From Conexibacter sp. CPCC 206217 (GTDB lineage: Bacteria > Actinomycetota > Thermoleophilia > Solirubrobacterales > Solirubrobacteraceae), in the NCBI RefSeq assembly GCF_030646165.1, contig NZ_JAUTDO010000006.1:310001-374000 (forward strand): a stretch of DNA of 64,000 nucleotides, in the 5' to 3' direction. Shown here in pieces: positions 28,018-36,238 of this stretch; the stretch's first letter is position 1, and every line of letters starts with the position of its first letter. The notes under the pieces were generated by a model. It was not told where the DNA came from, made no database searches, and saw only the letters and a list, made by a program, of their open reading frames with translations. A program made the translations under genes and the position numbers.

Positions 28018-28618
28018 TGCCGGTGACGTCGAAGCCGGTCGCCAGCAGCCGGTAGCCCTCGCGCAGCGACGCCTCGAGGTCCGCGTCCGGGTCGCCGACC
28101 CAGGTGACGAACGCGGCCATCGAGGTGCCGAAGGCGGTGTGGGCGATCGTCTGCGGGACGTGGTGCTCGGGCGTGAGCCCGAGCCGCTGCGCCGCGTACT
28201 CGGCGACGACCTCGCGCCACGCCTGATAGCGCAGCATCGAGTGCGCCTGCAGAGCGGGCACGGCGGTGATCAGCGTCATGCGCAGCCGCAGTTGCGGCAG
28301 CTCCTCGGAGGGATAGCTGTTGGAGGCGACGATCGCGCGGCCGAGCGCCCCCATCAGCGGCTCGTCCGGCGAGCTCTTCGCCAGCTCGCCGCGAAGGCGG
28401 TCCAGGACCCAGTCGAAGTCGCCCCAGACGGTGTCGTTCTTCGACGAGAAGTAGCGGAACAGCGTCCGCCGCCCGACGCCGAGCGCGGACGCGATGTCGT
28501 CGACCGTCGTCTCGACGAAGCCGTTGGCGGCGAACAGCTCCAGCGCCGCGCGCGAGACCTCGGCAGGGGTGGTGCGCTTGGGGCGGCCGCGTGCGACGGG
28601 CGTGCCGTTCGCTCTCAT
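28013..28618 (-). CDS. mftR: MftR-like TetR regulator (mycofactocin system)
   Basis: 201 residues. The N-terminal HTH contains GRPKRTTPAEVSRAALELF, TTVDDIASALGVGRRTLFRY and SSKNDTVWGDFD, a pattern I recognise from MftR, the TetR regulator of mycofactocin gene clusters; the later part SMLRYQAWREVVAEY and HVPQTIAHTAFG also fits. MftR responds to long-chain acyl-CoA in mycobacteria. No mftABCDEF genes are present here, but an NDMA-type dehydrogenase and its transporter are directly adjacent. A -10-like TACGCT (28625-28630 on the minus strand) lies 6 nt before the ATG. Confidence 0.8.
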   Translation of the reverse strand: MRANGTPVARGRPKRTTPAEVSRAALELFAANGFVETTVDDIASALGVGRRTLFRYFSSKNDTVWGDFDWVLDRLRGELAKSSPDEPLMGALGRAIVASNSYPSEELPQLRLRMTLITAVPALQAHSMLRYQAWREVVAEYAAQRLGLTPEHHVPQTIAHTAFGTSMAAFVTWVGDPDADLEASLREGYRLLATGFDVTGS

Positions 28619-28668
28619 GCCCGCAGCGTAACCGCGCGCGGGTCGTGTTCGACCCGACAGACGTGGGA

Positions 28669-28714
28669 ACTGGCGGAAGCGCCGGTGTCCGCCGCACGAG
28701 GCGCGGGATAGCGT
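28669..28714 (+). promoter_or_regulatory. ACTGGCG-box promoter A (SDR at 28752)
   Basis: The palindrome ACTGGCG-GAAG-CGCCGGT spans 28669-28686 (one arm mismatch). After exactly 22 nt comes TAGCGT (28709-28714). The predicted start near 28721 leaves a leader of about 30 nt carrying GGAGGAAG before the GTG at 28752. The divergent MftR-like gene has no matching -10 at this distance. Confidence 0.75.
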
Positions 28715-28751
28715 CGTGCGACCGGTTTTCGTTGGAGCGAGGAGGAAGTCC

Positions 28752-29525
28752 GTGCCGCAGTTCGAGCATGTCGCCGCCGTCACCGGGGCGTCCGGTGGGA
28801 TCGGGCGCGCGATCGCGCTACGACTCGCGGCCGAGGGTGCGGCGGTCGCCGTCGCGGCACGCGGGGAGGACGGCGGGCGCGAGACCGTCGCGCAGATCGA
28901 GGACGAGGGCGGGACCGCGTTCTTCACCTCGCTCGACGTGACCGAGGCCGAGCAGGTGCAGGCCTGGGTCCGCGACACCGCCGAGCGCTTCGGCAGACTC
29001 GACTGGCTCGTCAACAACGCCGGCATGAACGGCCGCTCGGCGCGGATCGAGGAGTACGCGATCGCCGAGTTCGAGCAGGTCGTCGCGACCAACCTGCTGT
29101 CGGCCTTCTACGCGGTCCACGCCGCGATCCCGATCATGCGCGCGCAGGGCGGCGGCGCGATCGTCAGCATCGGCTCGACCGCGAGCCTGCAGGGCTACGG
29201 CATGCTCGGCGGCTACACCGCGTCCAAGCACGGCCTGCTCGGCCTCACGCGTTCGATCGCGCTGGAGAACGCCGACGTCCCGATCCGCGCCAACTGCGTC
29301 TGCCCCGGCCCGGTCGACACCCCGCTGATGCGCGGGATCGAAGAGCTCGTCAGCCCCACCGACCCGACGGTCGCCAGAGCGATGTTCGAGGGCACGACGG
29401 CGCTGAAGCGCTACGGCACCGTCGAGGAGATCGCCGACGTCGTCCACTTCCTGCTGGGTGACTCGTCGAGATACGTGACCGGAGCCGCGATCTCCGTCGA
29501 CGGCGGCGTCACGACGGGGGTTTGA
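28752..29525 (+). CDS. SDR family oxidoreductase
   Basis: 257 residues; GTG 28752 follows GGAGGAAG, better than the GTG at 28716, which overlaps the predicted start site. Motifs are VTGASGGIGRAIA (about residue 9), NNAGMNG (about 85), the catalytic YTASKHG (about 156) and VTGAAISVDGG. It probably oxidises a hydroxyacyl-CoA or cyclic alcohol. It is the first gene preceded by the repeated ACTGGCG palindrome. Its last 17 bp overlap the convergent HAD gene. Confidence 0.9.
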   Translation: MPQFEHVAAVTGASGGIGRAIALRLAAEGAAVAVAARGEDGGRETVAQIEDEGGTAFFTSLDVTEAEQVQAWVRDTAERFGRLDWLVNNAGMNGRSARIEEYAIAEFEQVVATNLLSAFYAVHAAIPIMRAQGGGAIVSIGSTASLQGYGMLGGYTASKHGLLGLTRSIALENADVPIRANCVCPGPVDTPLMRGIEELVSPTDPTVARAMFEGTTALKRYGTVEEIADVVHFLLGDSSRYVTGAAISVDGGVTTGV

Positions 29526-30288
29526 GCAGCTCCGCGACGTCCGCGATCGAGCCGACGGTGGCCGTGGGAGAGACGCCGCTGGCGTCGATCAGCTCGACGC
29601 GGTACTTGCCGGTTCTGACGAGGATCCCGTTGAGTCCGGCGTCGAGCGCGCCGCCGACGTCGGCCTCGACGTCGTCGCCGACCATCACGGCGTCTGGCGC
29701 ATCGACGCCCACCGCCGCGAGCGCCGCGCCGAAGAACGCCGCCGACGGCTTCCCCGCGACGATCGCCTCGCGCCCGGTCGCGTACTCCAGCGCCGCCGCG
29801 TAGGCGCCGACGTCGAGCACGAGCCCGCCGCCGCGGCGGTAGAAGCGGTTGTGCTGCAGCGCGACCAGCTCGGCGCCATCCATCAACCAGCGGAACGCGC
29901 GATTGAGGATCGCGTCGTCGAAGGCGGAGCCGAGGTCGCCGAGGATGACGGCGTCGGGAGGATCGCCGCCCGCTTCCCGCAGCTTCGCCAGGTCCGCTCG
30001 CAGCCCGTCCGCTACCAGCAGCGCGACCCGCTCGAACCCGCGCTCGCGGCACAGCTGCAGCGCGATCGCGGCCGGTGTCAGGACCTCCTCGGGCGACACC
30101 GTGAAGCCGAGTTCACCGAGATGCTCGACGATCTCCCGCCGCGACTTCGAGGTCGTGTTGGTGACCAGTCGCAGCCGCCCGTCGACCAGCGCACGCAGCT
30201 CGTCCAACGCCGCGTGTGCTCCCTCGATCGGCTCGTCGCCGACGTACAGCACCCCGTCGATGTCCAGCAGGATCGCGCGCACGTCCAT
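29509..30288 (-). CDS. HAD-superfamily IIA phosphatase
   Basis: 259 residues. HAD motif I is LLDIDGVLYVGD (about 6), motif II LVTNTTSKSRREI (about 41), a C2-type cap spans about 60-180 with NRFYRRGGGLVLDVG, motif III is GKPS (about 179) and motif IV MVGDDVEADVGGA (about 200). This order fits the NagD/LHPP class, phosphatases acting on small phosphorylated compounds. A TAGCGT (30297-30302, minus strand) lies 8 nt before the ATG, so its mRNA may be leaderless. Confidence 0.88.
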   Translation of the reverse strand: MDVRAILLDIDGVLYVGDEPIEGAHAALDELRALVDGRLRLVTNTTSKSRREIVEHLGELGFTVSPEEVLTPAAIALQLCRERGFERVALLVADGLRADLAKLREAGGDPPDAVILGDLGSAFDDAILNRAFRWLMDGAELVALQHNRFYRRGGGLVLDVGAYAAALEYATGREAIVAGKPSAAFFGAALAAVGVDAPDAVMVGDDVEADVGGALDAGLNGILVRTGKYRVELIDASGVSPTATVGSIADVAELLKPPS

Positions 30289-30318
30289 GCGCGATCACGC
30301 TAGCGCGTCGAAACGGCC

Positions 30319-30367
30319 GAGGACCGCAGGATTGCTACCGCTCTACGGCAGTAATCCTGCGGTCCTC
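30319..30367 (-). terminator. Long hairpin with CTCTA loop
   Basis: Fifteen-base perfect outer arms GAGGACCGCAGGATT (30319-30333) and AATCCTGCGGTCCTC (30353-30367) continue inward with two mismatches to a CTCTA loop. It lies 17 bp beyond the stop of the minus-strand CoA ligase and would end its transcript. A second element at 46835-46883 shares the core and loop. Confidence 0.7.
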
Positions 30368-30383
30368 CCCGATTCGGCGCGTG

Positions 30384-32093
30384 TCACGCCCCCGCCGGCG
30401 CTCCGTCGCGCAGCCAGCCGCGCAGCTCGCTGCGGCGGATCTTGCCGCTGACCGTCTTCGGCAGCTCCGTCACGAAGTGGATCTCGCGCGGGTACTTGTA
30501 CGGTGCGGTCAGCTCCTTCGCGTGGCGCTTCAGCTCGGCCGACAACTCGTCGCCGGCCTCGTAGCCGGCCGCCAGCACGACGAACGCGCAGACGATCTGG
30601 GTCCGCTCCGGGTCGTCCTTGCCGACCACCGCCGCCTCCATCACGGCCGGATGCTCGATCAGCGCCGACTCGACTTCGAACGGGCCGATCCGGTAGGCGG
30701 AGGAGGTGATCACGTCGTCGTCGCGGCCCTCGAACCAGAGGTACCCGTCGCCGTCGCGCCACGCCTTGTCGCCGGTGTAGTACCAGCCGTCGCGGAAGGC
30801 GCCGCGGTTGGCGTCAGGGTCGTCGACGTACTCGGTGAAGAGGCCGACCGGGCGCTCCTGCGGCGTCGCGCCGAGCTTCACCGCGATCGCGCCGACGGTG
30901 TCGTCGGGCGCGGGCGCGCCGCTCTCGTCGAGCACGTCGACCGTCCAGCCCGGCACCGGCTTGCCCATCGAGCCCGGTCGCACGTCCATCGTGCGGTAGT
31001 TGGCGACCAGCACCGTCGTCTCCGACTGGCCGTAGCCGTCATACACCGTCAGCCCGCCGGTGCCCTCGCGCCACGCGCGGATCACCTCGGGGTTGAGCGG
31101 CTCGCCGGCGCTCGTGCAGTGGCGCAGGCCGGACAGGTCGTACGCGCTCAGGTCGGCCTGGACGAGCAGGCGGTAGAGCGTCGGCGGCGCGCAGAACGAG
31201 GTGATCCGCGCGTCCTTCAGCAGTCTCAGGATCGTGTCCGCGTCGGGCTTGCCGAGCGCGACCTGGACGTTGGTGGCGCGCTCGTGGAACTGGCCGAAGA
31301 GGCCGCCCCAGGCCGCCTTCGCCCAGCCGGTGTCGGTCACCGTCCAGTGGCGGTCGCCCGGGCGCAGGTCGTGCCAGAAGCGCGCGGTCGAGACGTGGCC
31401 GAGGCCGTAGCCCTGCGAGTGGATGACCATCTTCGGGTAGCTGACGGTGCCGCTGGTGAAGAACAGCAGCAGCGGATCGTCCTTCGCCGTCGGCGAGCCG
31501 GGCAGCGGCGACGCGCCGTCGCCGTCGCCGGCCGCGTCGATCAGCGCGTCGAAGTCGTGCCAGCCGGCCGCGGTCGCCGCGGCGCCGGGCTCCCACGCGA
31601 TCCGGTGACGCAGCGTCGGCATGTCGCGATCGGCCGCGCCGAGCTTCGCGGCGCCCTCCGCGCTCGTGATCGCCGCGACCGCGCCGCCGGCCTCGATCCG
31701 GTAGCCGATGTCGCGCGCGGTCAGCTGGTTGGTGCCCGGCATCGGCACCGCGCCGATGCGGATCGCGCCGAGCATCGCCGCGTACCAGGCGGGCACGCGC
31801 GGCAGCATCACGAAGATCCGGTCACCTGGCTCAACGCCCAGCGCCAGCAGCGCGCGGCCGGCGCGGCGGGCCAGCTCCGCGAGCTGCGCGGCGGTGTGCT
31901 CCGCGACCGTCTCGCCGGCCGGCCCGAGCGAGACCAGCGCGAGGTCGTCCGGCGCCTCCAGGCCCCATCGCTCGACGATGTCGACGACCGGGTTGAAGCG
32001 CTCCGGCACGACGGGCGCGTAGGCCGCGCGCGTCTGCTCGTAGGAGCTCATGTTCGGTGGCGCCGACCGGTCGGGCCGTGGGTGCTCGGACAT
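30384..32093 (-). CDS. AMP-dependent acyl-CoA ligase (acetyl/benzoate-CoA ligase-like)
   Basis: 569 residues from the ATG ending at 32093, which has GAGGAGAG upstream; the inner ATG at 32051 has none. Motifs are LLFFTSGTVSYPKMVIHSQ (about 212), DGYGQSET (about 341), a TGDKA site and the C-terminal KTVSGKIRRSELR (about 545). The serine-poor first motif and the order of elements are like medium-chain/benzoate-type ligases of the acetyl-CoA synthetase group. It is divergent from the CoA-transferase pair, and both promoters share one ACTGGCG box. Confidence 0.88.
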   Translation of the reverse strand: MSEHPRPDRSAPPNMSSYEQTRAAYAPVVPERFNPVVDIVERWGLEAPDDLALVSLGPAGETVAEHTAAQLAELARRAGRALLALGVEPGDRIFVMLPRVPAWYAAMLGAIRIGAVPMPGTNQLTARDIGYRIEAGGAVAAITSAEGAAKLGAADRDMPTLRHRIAWEPGAAATAAGWHDFDALIDAAGDGDGASPLPGSPTAKDDPLLLFFTSGTVSYPKMVIHSQGYGLGHVSTARFWHDLRPGDRHWTVTDTGWAKAAWGGLFGQFHERATNVQVALGKPDADTILRLLKDARITSFCAPPTLYRLLVQADLSAYDLSGLRHCTSAGEPLNPEVIRAWREGTGGLTVYDGYGQSETTVLVANYRTMDVRPGSMGKPVPGWTVDVLDESGAPAPDDTVGAIAVKLGATPQERPVGLFTEYVDDPDANRGAFRDGWYYTGDKAWRDGDGYLWFEGRDDDVITSSAYRIGPFEVESALIEHPAVMEAAVVGKDDPERTQIVCAFVVLAAGYEAGDELSAELKRHAKELTAPYKYPREIHFVTELPKTVSGKIRRSELRGWLRDGAPAGA

Positions 32094-32139
32094 CGGTGCA
32101 GTCTCTCCTCGCGTCGTACGCGAACCAGGTTCCCAGACG

Positions 32140-32212
32140 ACGCTAGCGCCCCGCCGCAGCGAGCGTATTGGCGGAACTGACAGTGGCCGCGGGCGCCCCG
32201 CTGGAGTGGAGT
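32140..32212. promoter_or_regulatory. ACTGGCG-box promoter B, divergent (CoA ligase and CoA transferase)
   Basis: Palindrome ATTGGCG-GAAC-TGACAGT, 32167-32184. Rightward, TGGAGT (32207-32212) starts after 22 nt and the ATG 32220 follows 7 nt later. Leftward, TAGCGT (32140-32145, minus strand) starts after 21 nt and gives a leader of about 40 nt for the ligase. One box can therefore serve both genes. Confidence 0.75.
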
Positions 32213-32219
32213 GCTTCGC

Positions 32220-33113
32220 ATGAGTGGAGCGGGAGAGGGAGCGGGCGGGCGTCGCCCCGTCGTCGCGACGCTGGAGGAAGCGGTCGCGCAGATCTTCGAC
32301 GGCGCGGTCGTCGGACTCGGCGGGGCGGTCACGGCCGGGCATCCGATGGCGCTCGTGCGCGCGCTCGCGCGGCGCGGCGCGAGGGACCTGACGCTCGTCG
32401 CGCCGACCGGCGGGATCGAGGTCGACCTGCTGATCGCCGCCGGCAGCGTCAGAGCGGTGATCGGCTCCTACGTCGGGATCGAGGTCGTCGCCGGCGTCGG
32501 CCCGGTCTTCCGGCGCGCTGTCGAGGCCGGCGAGGTCGAGGTGATCGACCTCGACGAGGCGCATTGCGTCCAGGGTCTGCGCGCGGCCGGGCAGGAGCTG
32601 CCGTTCCTGCCGTGGCGCGGCGGGGTCGGGACGTCCTTTCCGCAGCTCAACCCGACGCTGATCGAGTTCGACGACCCGGTCGCGGGCGAGCCGCTGCTGG
32701 CGATCCCCGCGATCAGACTCGACTTCGCGCTGTTGTACGCCGAGACGGCCGATCGTTACGGCAACGCCCAGTGGATCGGTACCGGTCACATGGACCAGCT
32801 GCTCGGCGCGGCGGCCGAGCGCGTCCTGCTGCAGGTCGACAGGATCGTCTCCAACGAGACGATCCGCGCGCAGCCGGAGCGGACCGTCTACTGGCGCGAC
32901 ACGGTCGTCACGCGCGCGCCGTTCGGCACGCACCCGTACTCGAACGCCCACATCGCCGCCGACGAGCAGCACTTGCGCGCGTTCGCGAAAGCCGGCCGCG
33001 CGGGCGGCGAGGCGCTCGACGAGTACCTCGCCCGCCATGTCCGCGACACGGCCGACCACGACGACTACCTCGAGGCGATCGGCATCCGCCGGTTGACCTC
33101 GCTGCTGGTGTGA
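32220..33113 (+). CDS. CoA-transferase family I, alpha subunit (IpdA-like)
   Basis: 297 residues from ATG 32220. The sequence fits CoA-transferase subunit A with GGAVTAGHPMALVRALAR (about 32), QELPFLPWRGGVGTSFPQ (about 125) and YGNAQWIGTG. The pattern, including the LRAAGQELPFLP block, recalls IpdA of the actinobacterial cholesterol ring-opening enzyme IpdAB, which is a hydrolase on a fused folding of this family. The beta subunit gene follows after 7 bp. Its substrate here is open: a cyclic or branched CoA ester is likely. Confidence 0.85.
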   Translation: MSGAGEGAGGRRPVVATLEEAVAQIFDGAVVGLGGAVTAGHPMALVRALARRGARDLTLVAPTGGIEVDLLIAAGSVRAVIGSYVGIEVVAGVGPVFRRAVEAGEVEVIDLDEAHCVQGLRAAGQELPFLPWRGGVGTSFPQLNPTLIEFDDPVAGEPLLAIPAIRLDFALLYAETADRYGNAQWIGTGHMDQLLGAAAERVLLQVDRIVSNETIRAQPERTVYWRDTVVTRAPFGTHPYSNAHIAADEQHLRAFAKAGRAGGEALDEYLARHVRDTADHDDYLEAIGIRRLTSLLV

Positions 33114-33120
33114 GCGGGAG

Positions 33121-33915
33121 ATGAGCGAGATGACCGAGACGACTGCTGCTGCCGCGACCGCCTCCACCAACGAGCTGTTCGCGATCCTGCTCGCGCGCGA
33201 CCTGCGCCCGGAGGACCGCACGATCATGGTCGGCGCCAACATGCCGATGGCGCGCGCGGCGGCGGTGCTGGCGAACCTGACGACGCATCCCGACGCGCGG
33301 ATCCTGATCGGCCTCGGCGTGCAGAACCTCGGCGACGGCGCGCCGCCGCCGGCGGTCCACCCGTTCGTGTTCGACCCGCGCACGCTCGCGGCCGAGGCGC
33401 TGATGTACCAGGGGCGCGTGTTCGACGACATGAGCCGCCCGGACGTCTTCTTCATCGGCGGCCTGCAGCTGGACAAGCGCGGCAACCTCAACCTGTTCGG
33501 GATCCCCGACGGCGACGGCGGCTGGAAGATGCGCGGCCCCGGCTCGATCGCGCTGGCGACGATGAGCGCCCACTGCCGCGGCTACTACGTCGTGATGCCG
33601 AGCCACGACCCGCGCACGTTCGTCGAGCGAGTCGCGCTGATCTCCGCCCTCGGCGACCGCAGCGAGCGCACGCGCCTGAGACTCCCCGGCGGCGGCATCC
33701 GCATGGTCCTCTCGCCGCTCGGCGTGTTCGACTTCGGCGACGACGGCGACATGCGCGTGCGCAGCCTCCACGAAGGCGTGAGCGTCGACGACGTGCGCGA
33801 GAAGACCGGCTTCGACCTCCAGATCCCCGACGACGTCCCGACGACGCCGGCGCCGACCGCCGAGGAGCTGGCGCTGCTGCGCGAGCGCGTGGACGTGCAC
33901 GGGACACTGGCTTGA
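33121..33915 (+). CDS. CoA-transferase family I, beta subunit (IpdB-like)
   Basis: 264 residues. It begins after GCGGGAG and contains ANMPMARAAAVLANL (about 40), GGLQLDKRGNLNLFG (about 118) and a terminal block LGVFDFGDDGDMRVRSLHEG (about 200) that closely resembles the IpdB C-terminus. The catalytic glutamate of ordinary CoA transferases is not evident in the usual place, as in IpdB. It pairs with the alpha subunit. The next gene begins inside its stop (TTGA). Confidence 0.85.
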   Translation: MSEMTETTAAAATASTNELFAILLARDLRPEDRTIMVGANMPMARAAAVLANLTTHPDARILIGLGVQNLGDGAPPPAVHPFVFDPRTLAAEALMYQGRVFDDMSRPDVFFIGGLQLDKRGNLNLFGIPDGDGGWKMRGPGSIALATMSAHCRGYYVVMPSHDPRTFVERVALISALGDRSERTRLRLPGGGIRMVLSPLGVFDFGDDGDMRVRSLHEGVSVDDVREKTGFDLQIPDDVPTTPAPTAEELALLRERVDVHGTLA

Positions 33916-34538
33916 GCGAGCAGCTTCCGCGGGGCGAGCCGCTCGCGCCGCGGGGCGTGGTCGCGACGCCCCGCATCCCGCCCGTCACCACCCCCGACGC
34001 GGACCAGGCGGCCGCCCTCGCGAAGGCGCTCCCGCGCACGGATGGCACGCCGCTGAACATCTTCGCGACGCTGGCGCACGTCCCGCGGCTGTTGAGACGC
34101 GTCAACGGCCTCGGCGGCTACTTCGCCGTCCACGGCAAGCTGCCGGCGCGCGACCGCGAGCTGGTCGTCCTGCGCACCGCAGCGCTCACCGGCAGCACCT
34201 ACGAAGCCGAGCACCACCGCACGATCGGCGCGGCGGTTGGACTGACGCCGGAAGAGATCGAGGCCGCGCTGGCCGTCGAGCGCACGGCCTCAGCGGACGC
34301 GGACGCCTCGCCCGCCACCGCTCACCCTTGGAGCCCGGCCGACGCCGCCCTCCTGCGAGCAGCCGACGAGCTGGCGACCGAGCGCACTGTCACGGACGCA
34401 ACGTGGGCCGCGCTCGGCGCGACCCACGACGACGAAGAGCGGCTCGAACTGCTCGTCCTCGTCGGCTTCTACGCGATGCTCGCCGGCGTCATCGACGCCG
34501 CAGGCATCGAACTGGACCCGCTCAGACCGGCGACGTAG
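33912..34538 (+). CDS. Carboxymuconolactone decarboxylase family protein
   Basis: 208 residues starting at TTG, which overlaps the previous stop by 4 nt. The CMD/AhpD fold is visible in FATLAHVPRLLRRVNGLGG (about 48), RDRELVVLRTAALTGSTYEAEHH (in part, about 78) and GLTPEEIEA. The CxxC pair of AhpD-type peroxidase proteins is absent (STYEAEHH instead), so a decarboxylase or lactone hydrolase function is more likely than peroxidase. It is the last gene of the CoA-transferase unit. Confidence 0.82.
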   Translation: MSEQLPRGEPLAPRGVVATPRIPPVTTPDADQAAALAKALPRTDGTPLNIFATLAHVPRLLRRVNGLGGYFAVHGKLPARDRELVVLRTAALTGSTYEAEHHRTIGAAVGLTPEEIEAALAVERTASADADASPATAHPWSPADAALLRAADELATERTVTDATWAALGATHDDEERLELLVLVGFYAMLAGVIDAAGIELDPLRPAT

Positions 34539-34567
34539 GCGCTGCCCGCGCGTCTACGGTCTACGGC

Positions 34568-35074
34568 CTACGGCCAAGGCAGTCCCAGCGCGCTGGCCGC
34601 CGTGCTGAGCTTCATCACCAGCCGCAGCGGATCGTTCGGTGTCGGCGTGAAGTCGTGCGCCGCGTAGAAGGCGGCCGCGTCCTCGTCGATCGCATCGACC
34701 ACGACGATGCGTCCGCCCGCCGTGCGTGCCGCTCCGACGATCACGCGCAGCGCGTGCACGAGCAGTTCCGCACCGAGCCCCTCGCCGTGAAGGCGAGCGT
34801 CCAGCGCGAGCTTCGCAAGCAGGATCGCCGGGATGCGGGCTGGGGCACCGCGGCCGATGCGTCTCGGTGCCTGTTCGCGGCCGAGCAGGTGCGGTGCGAT
34901 CGCAAAGTAGCCGGCCGTCCCGTTCGTCCGCTCGTTCAGCAGCTCGTACGTGCGCGTTCCCTGGCCCGCGGCGTTTCGCGCGTGCTTGCGCAGCCACTCG
35001 TCGAGCGCTGGCTCACCGCAGCGGAAGTCGTCGAGTTCGTGTTCAGGGGCGAGCGGTGCGAGCCGGTAGCTCAC
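34568..35074 (-). CDS. GNAT acetyltransferase toxin (TacT-like)
   Basis: 168 residues. It has the acetyl-CoA pyrophosphate loop LDARLHGEGLGAELLVHAL (about 95), a preceding strand APARIPAILLAKLALD and the C-terminal AAFYAAHDFTPTP, the standard arrangement of TacT/AtaT toxins, which acetylate charged tRNA. It overlaps the DUF1778 antitoxin gene by 4 nt, antitoxin first, as expected of a type II toxin-antitoxin operon. Confidence 0.88.
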   Translation of the reverse strand: MSYRLAPLAPEHELDDFRCGEPALDEWLRKHARNAAGQGTRTYELLNERTNGTAGYFAIAPHLLGREQAPRRIGRGAPARIPAILLAKLALDARLHGEGLGAELLVHALRVIVGAARTAGGRIVVVDAIDEDAAAFYAAHDFTPTPNDPLRLVMKLSTAASALGLPWP

Positions 35075-35340
35075 GCCGCCTTGATCCGGCTGGCGGATCT
35101 CGCTGCCCGCTCGAGGCGCGGGGCATCGTCGGGCTGGTCGAGCGAAGCCACGAGCCGGTCGAAGTACGCGGCCGGGACGACCGTCGTCGCCTGTTCGACG
35201 ACAACGGTCTCAGCTCGCTCGAGCGCCGCCAGCACCATGAAAGCCGACATCGACTCGCCTGAGAGCGCGGCGGCCTGCTCGATCTGCCGGCGCTGGACGG
35301 GCGTCAGTCGGGCTTCCACACGTTCTGCCTTCGTCGCCAT
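35071..35340 (-). CDS. DUF1778 antitoxin (TacA-like)
   Basis: 89 residues from the ATG ending at 35340, with GAGGAGG upstream. The N-terminal ribbon-helix-helix reads ERVEARLTPVQRRQIEQAA and SGESMSAFMVLAALERAE; the C-terminal arm (AAYFDRLVASLDQPDDAP) is the usual toxin-binding part. It should neutralise the GNAT toxin and repress the operon at the palindrome just upstream. Confidence 0.9.
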   Translation of the reverse strand: MATKAERVEARLTPVQRRQIEQAAALSGESMSAFMVLAALERAETVVVEQATTVVPAAYFDRLVASLDQPDDAPRLERAARSASRIKAA

Positions 35341-35356
35341 TCCACGCCTCCTCGAA

Positions 35357-35378
35357 GTACCGTACAGATGTACGGTAC
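35357..35378 (-). promoter_or_regulatory. Palindromic operator of the toxin-antitoxin operon
   Basis: Ten-base arms GTACCGTACA and TGTACGGTAC flank a 2-nt centre, perfectly symmetric, 17 bp upstream of the antitoxin start codon. This is the expected site for the ribbon-helix-helix antitoxin. Confidence 0.75.
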
Positions 35379-35402
35379 CGCATCGGCGGCGCGGGACGAC
35401 CT

Positions 35403-35795
35403 CTACTTCGGCAGCGTCGCCTTCACCGTCACGACCGTCGTGCCGTCCTGCTTGACGCAGGCGGCTTCGACCTTCGTGGTCGTTCCGTCCTCGGAGTCCT
35501 CCGACGACGTCACCTCGCACGCGACCGCGTCGCCGGGGCGGGTGGGGGCGCGGTAGGTGATCTGGACGCTGCTGCCGGGGGGCAGGGCGTCGGTGCCGAG
35601 CCAGTCGGTCGCGGAGCGGAAGAAGGAATGGAGTGCGATCGGGCCGTGGGCGATGATGCCGCCGAACTCGGAGGCGGCGGCCGCGACCGGGTCGACGTGG
35701 AGCGGGTTGAAGTCGCCCGACAATTCGGCGTAGGCGTCGATCGACGCCTGCGTCACCGTGTCGGTGACCGAGGTGAATTCTCCGCGCGTGCTCAT
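35403..35795 (-). CDS. MaoC-like hydratase, catalytic half
   Basis: 130 residues from the ATG ending at 35795, with GGAGGCAAAG upstream. The hotdog-fold hydratase motif YAELSGDFNPLHVDP (about residue 22) with Asp and His, then FGGIIAHGPIALHSF, marks an active (R)-specific enoyl-CoA hydratase chain. It is coupled to its N-terminal partner (ATGA overlap). Together they should form a heterodimer like HadAB or the ChsH-type hydratases. Confidence 0.87.
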   Translation of the reverse strand: MSTRGEFTSVTDTVTQASIDAYAELSGDFNPLHVDPVAAAASEFGGIIAHGPIALHSFFRSATDWLGTDALPPGSSVQITYRAPTRPGDAVACEVTSSEDSEDGTTTKVEAACVKQDGTTVVTVKATLPK

Positions 35796-36238
35796 GCCTT
35801 TGCCTCCGTGCTCGCCGTCTCGCCCGGACCGGTCGGCCAGACGATCACCTTGCGGCCGGTCACGATCTGCTCGTCGGTGGCCGCGTCGCGGATGTCGAAC
35901 TCGATCGTCACGAACGGGCGCTCGCGGCGGACCTCCTTCGCGCCGACCCACGTCGTCACGCTCGCCTCGGAGTCGACTGCCAACACGGCGTGGAACTCGA
36001 GCTCCTGCTTGGCCAGGATCGCGCCGGCGGGGATGCCGCCCATCGCACGCCGCAGCGCGCGCAGGAACAGCACCGGGAAGACCGCCGGGGGAGCGGCGGC
36101 GACCGCGACGGGCGTGCCGATCGGGCCGGCGAGGCGGCCGGCGAGGTCGGCCGTGACCGACTCCGCGTACGGGCCCTTGCGCTCGCCCACGACCAGCTCG
36201 TCGTAGGTGATCGCCGACAGGGCGGGGGCGTCGCTCAT
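35792..36238 (-). CDS. MaoC-like hydratase, non-catalytic (N-terminal FAS1-type) half
   Basis: 148 residues. The hotdog pattern (ITYDELVVGERKGPYAESV, then LFLRALRRAMGGIPAGAIL) lacks the Asp-Asn-Pro-His block, as in FAS1_DH/MaoC N-terminal proteins. It overlaps the CoA ligase stop upstream and the catalytic half downstream by 4 nt each. A paralogous pair lies at 43601-44463. Confidence 0.83.
   Translation of the reverse strand: MSDAPALSAITYDELVVGERKGPYAESVTADLAGRLAGPIGTPVAVAAAPPAVFPVLFLRALRRAMGGIPAGAILAKQELEFHAVLAVDSEASVTTWVGAKEVRRERPFVTIEFDIRDAATDEQIVTGRKVIVWPTGPGETASTEAKA

Noticed and set aside
28716..28752. GTG 28716 as the SDR start
   Set aside because: It lies upstream of the predicted transcription start near 28721; GTG 28752 has a strong GGAGGAAG.
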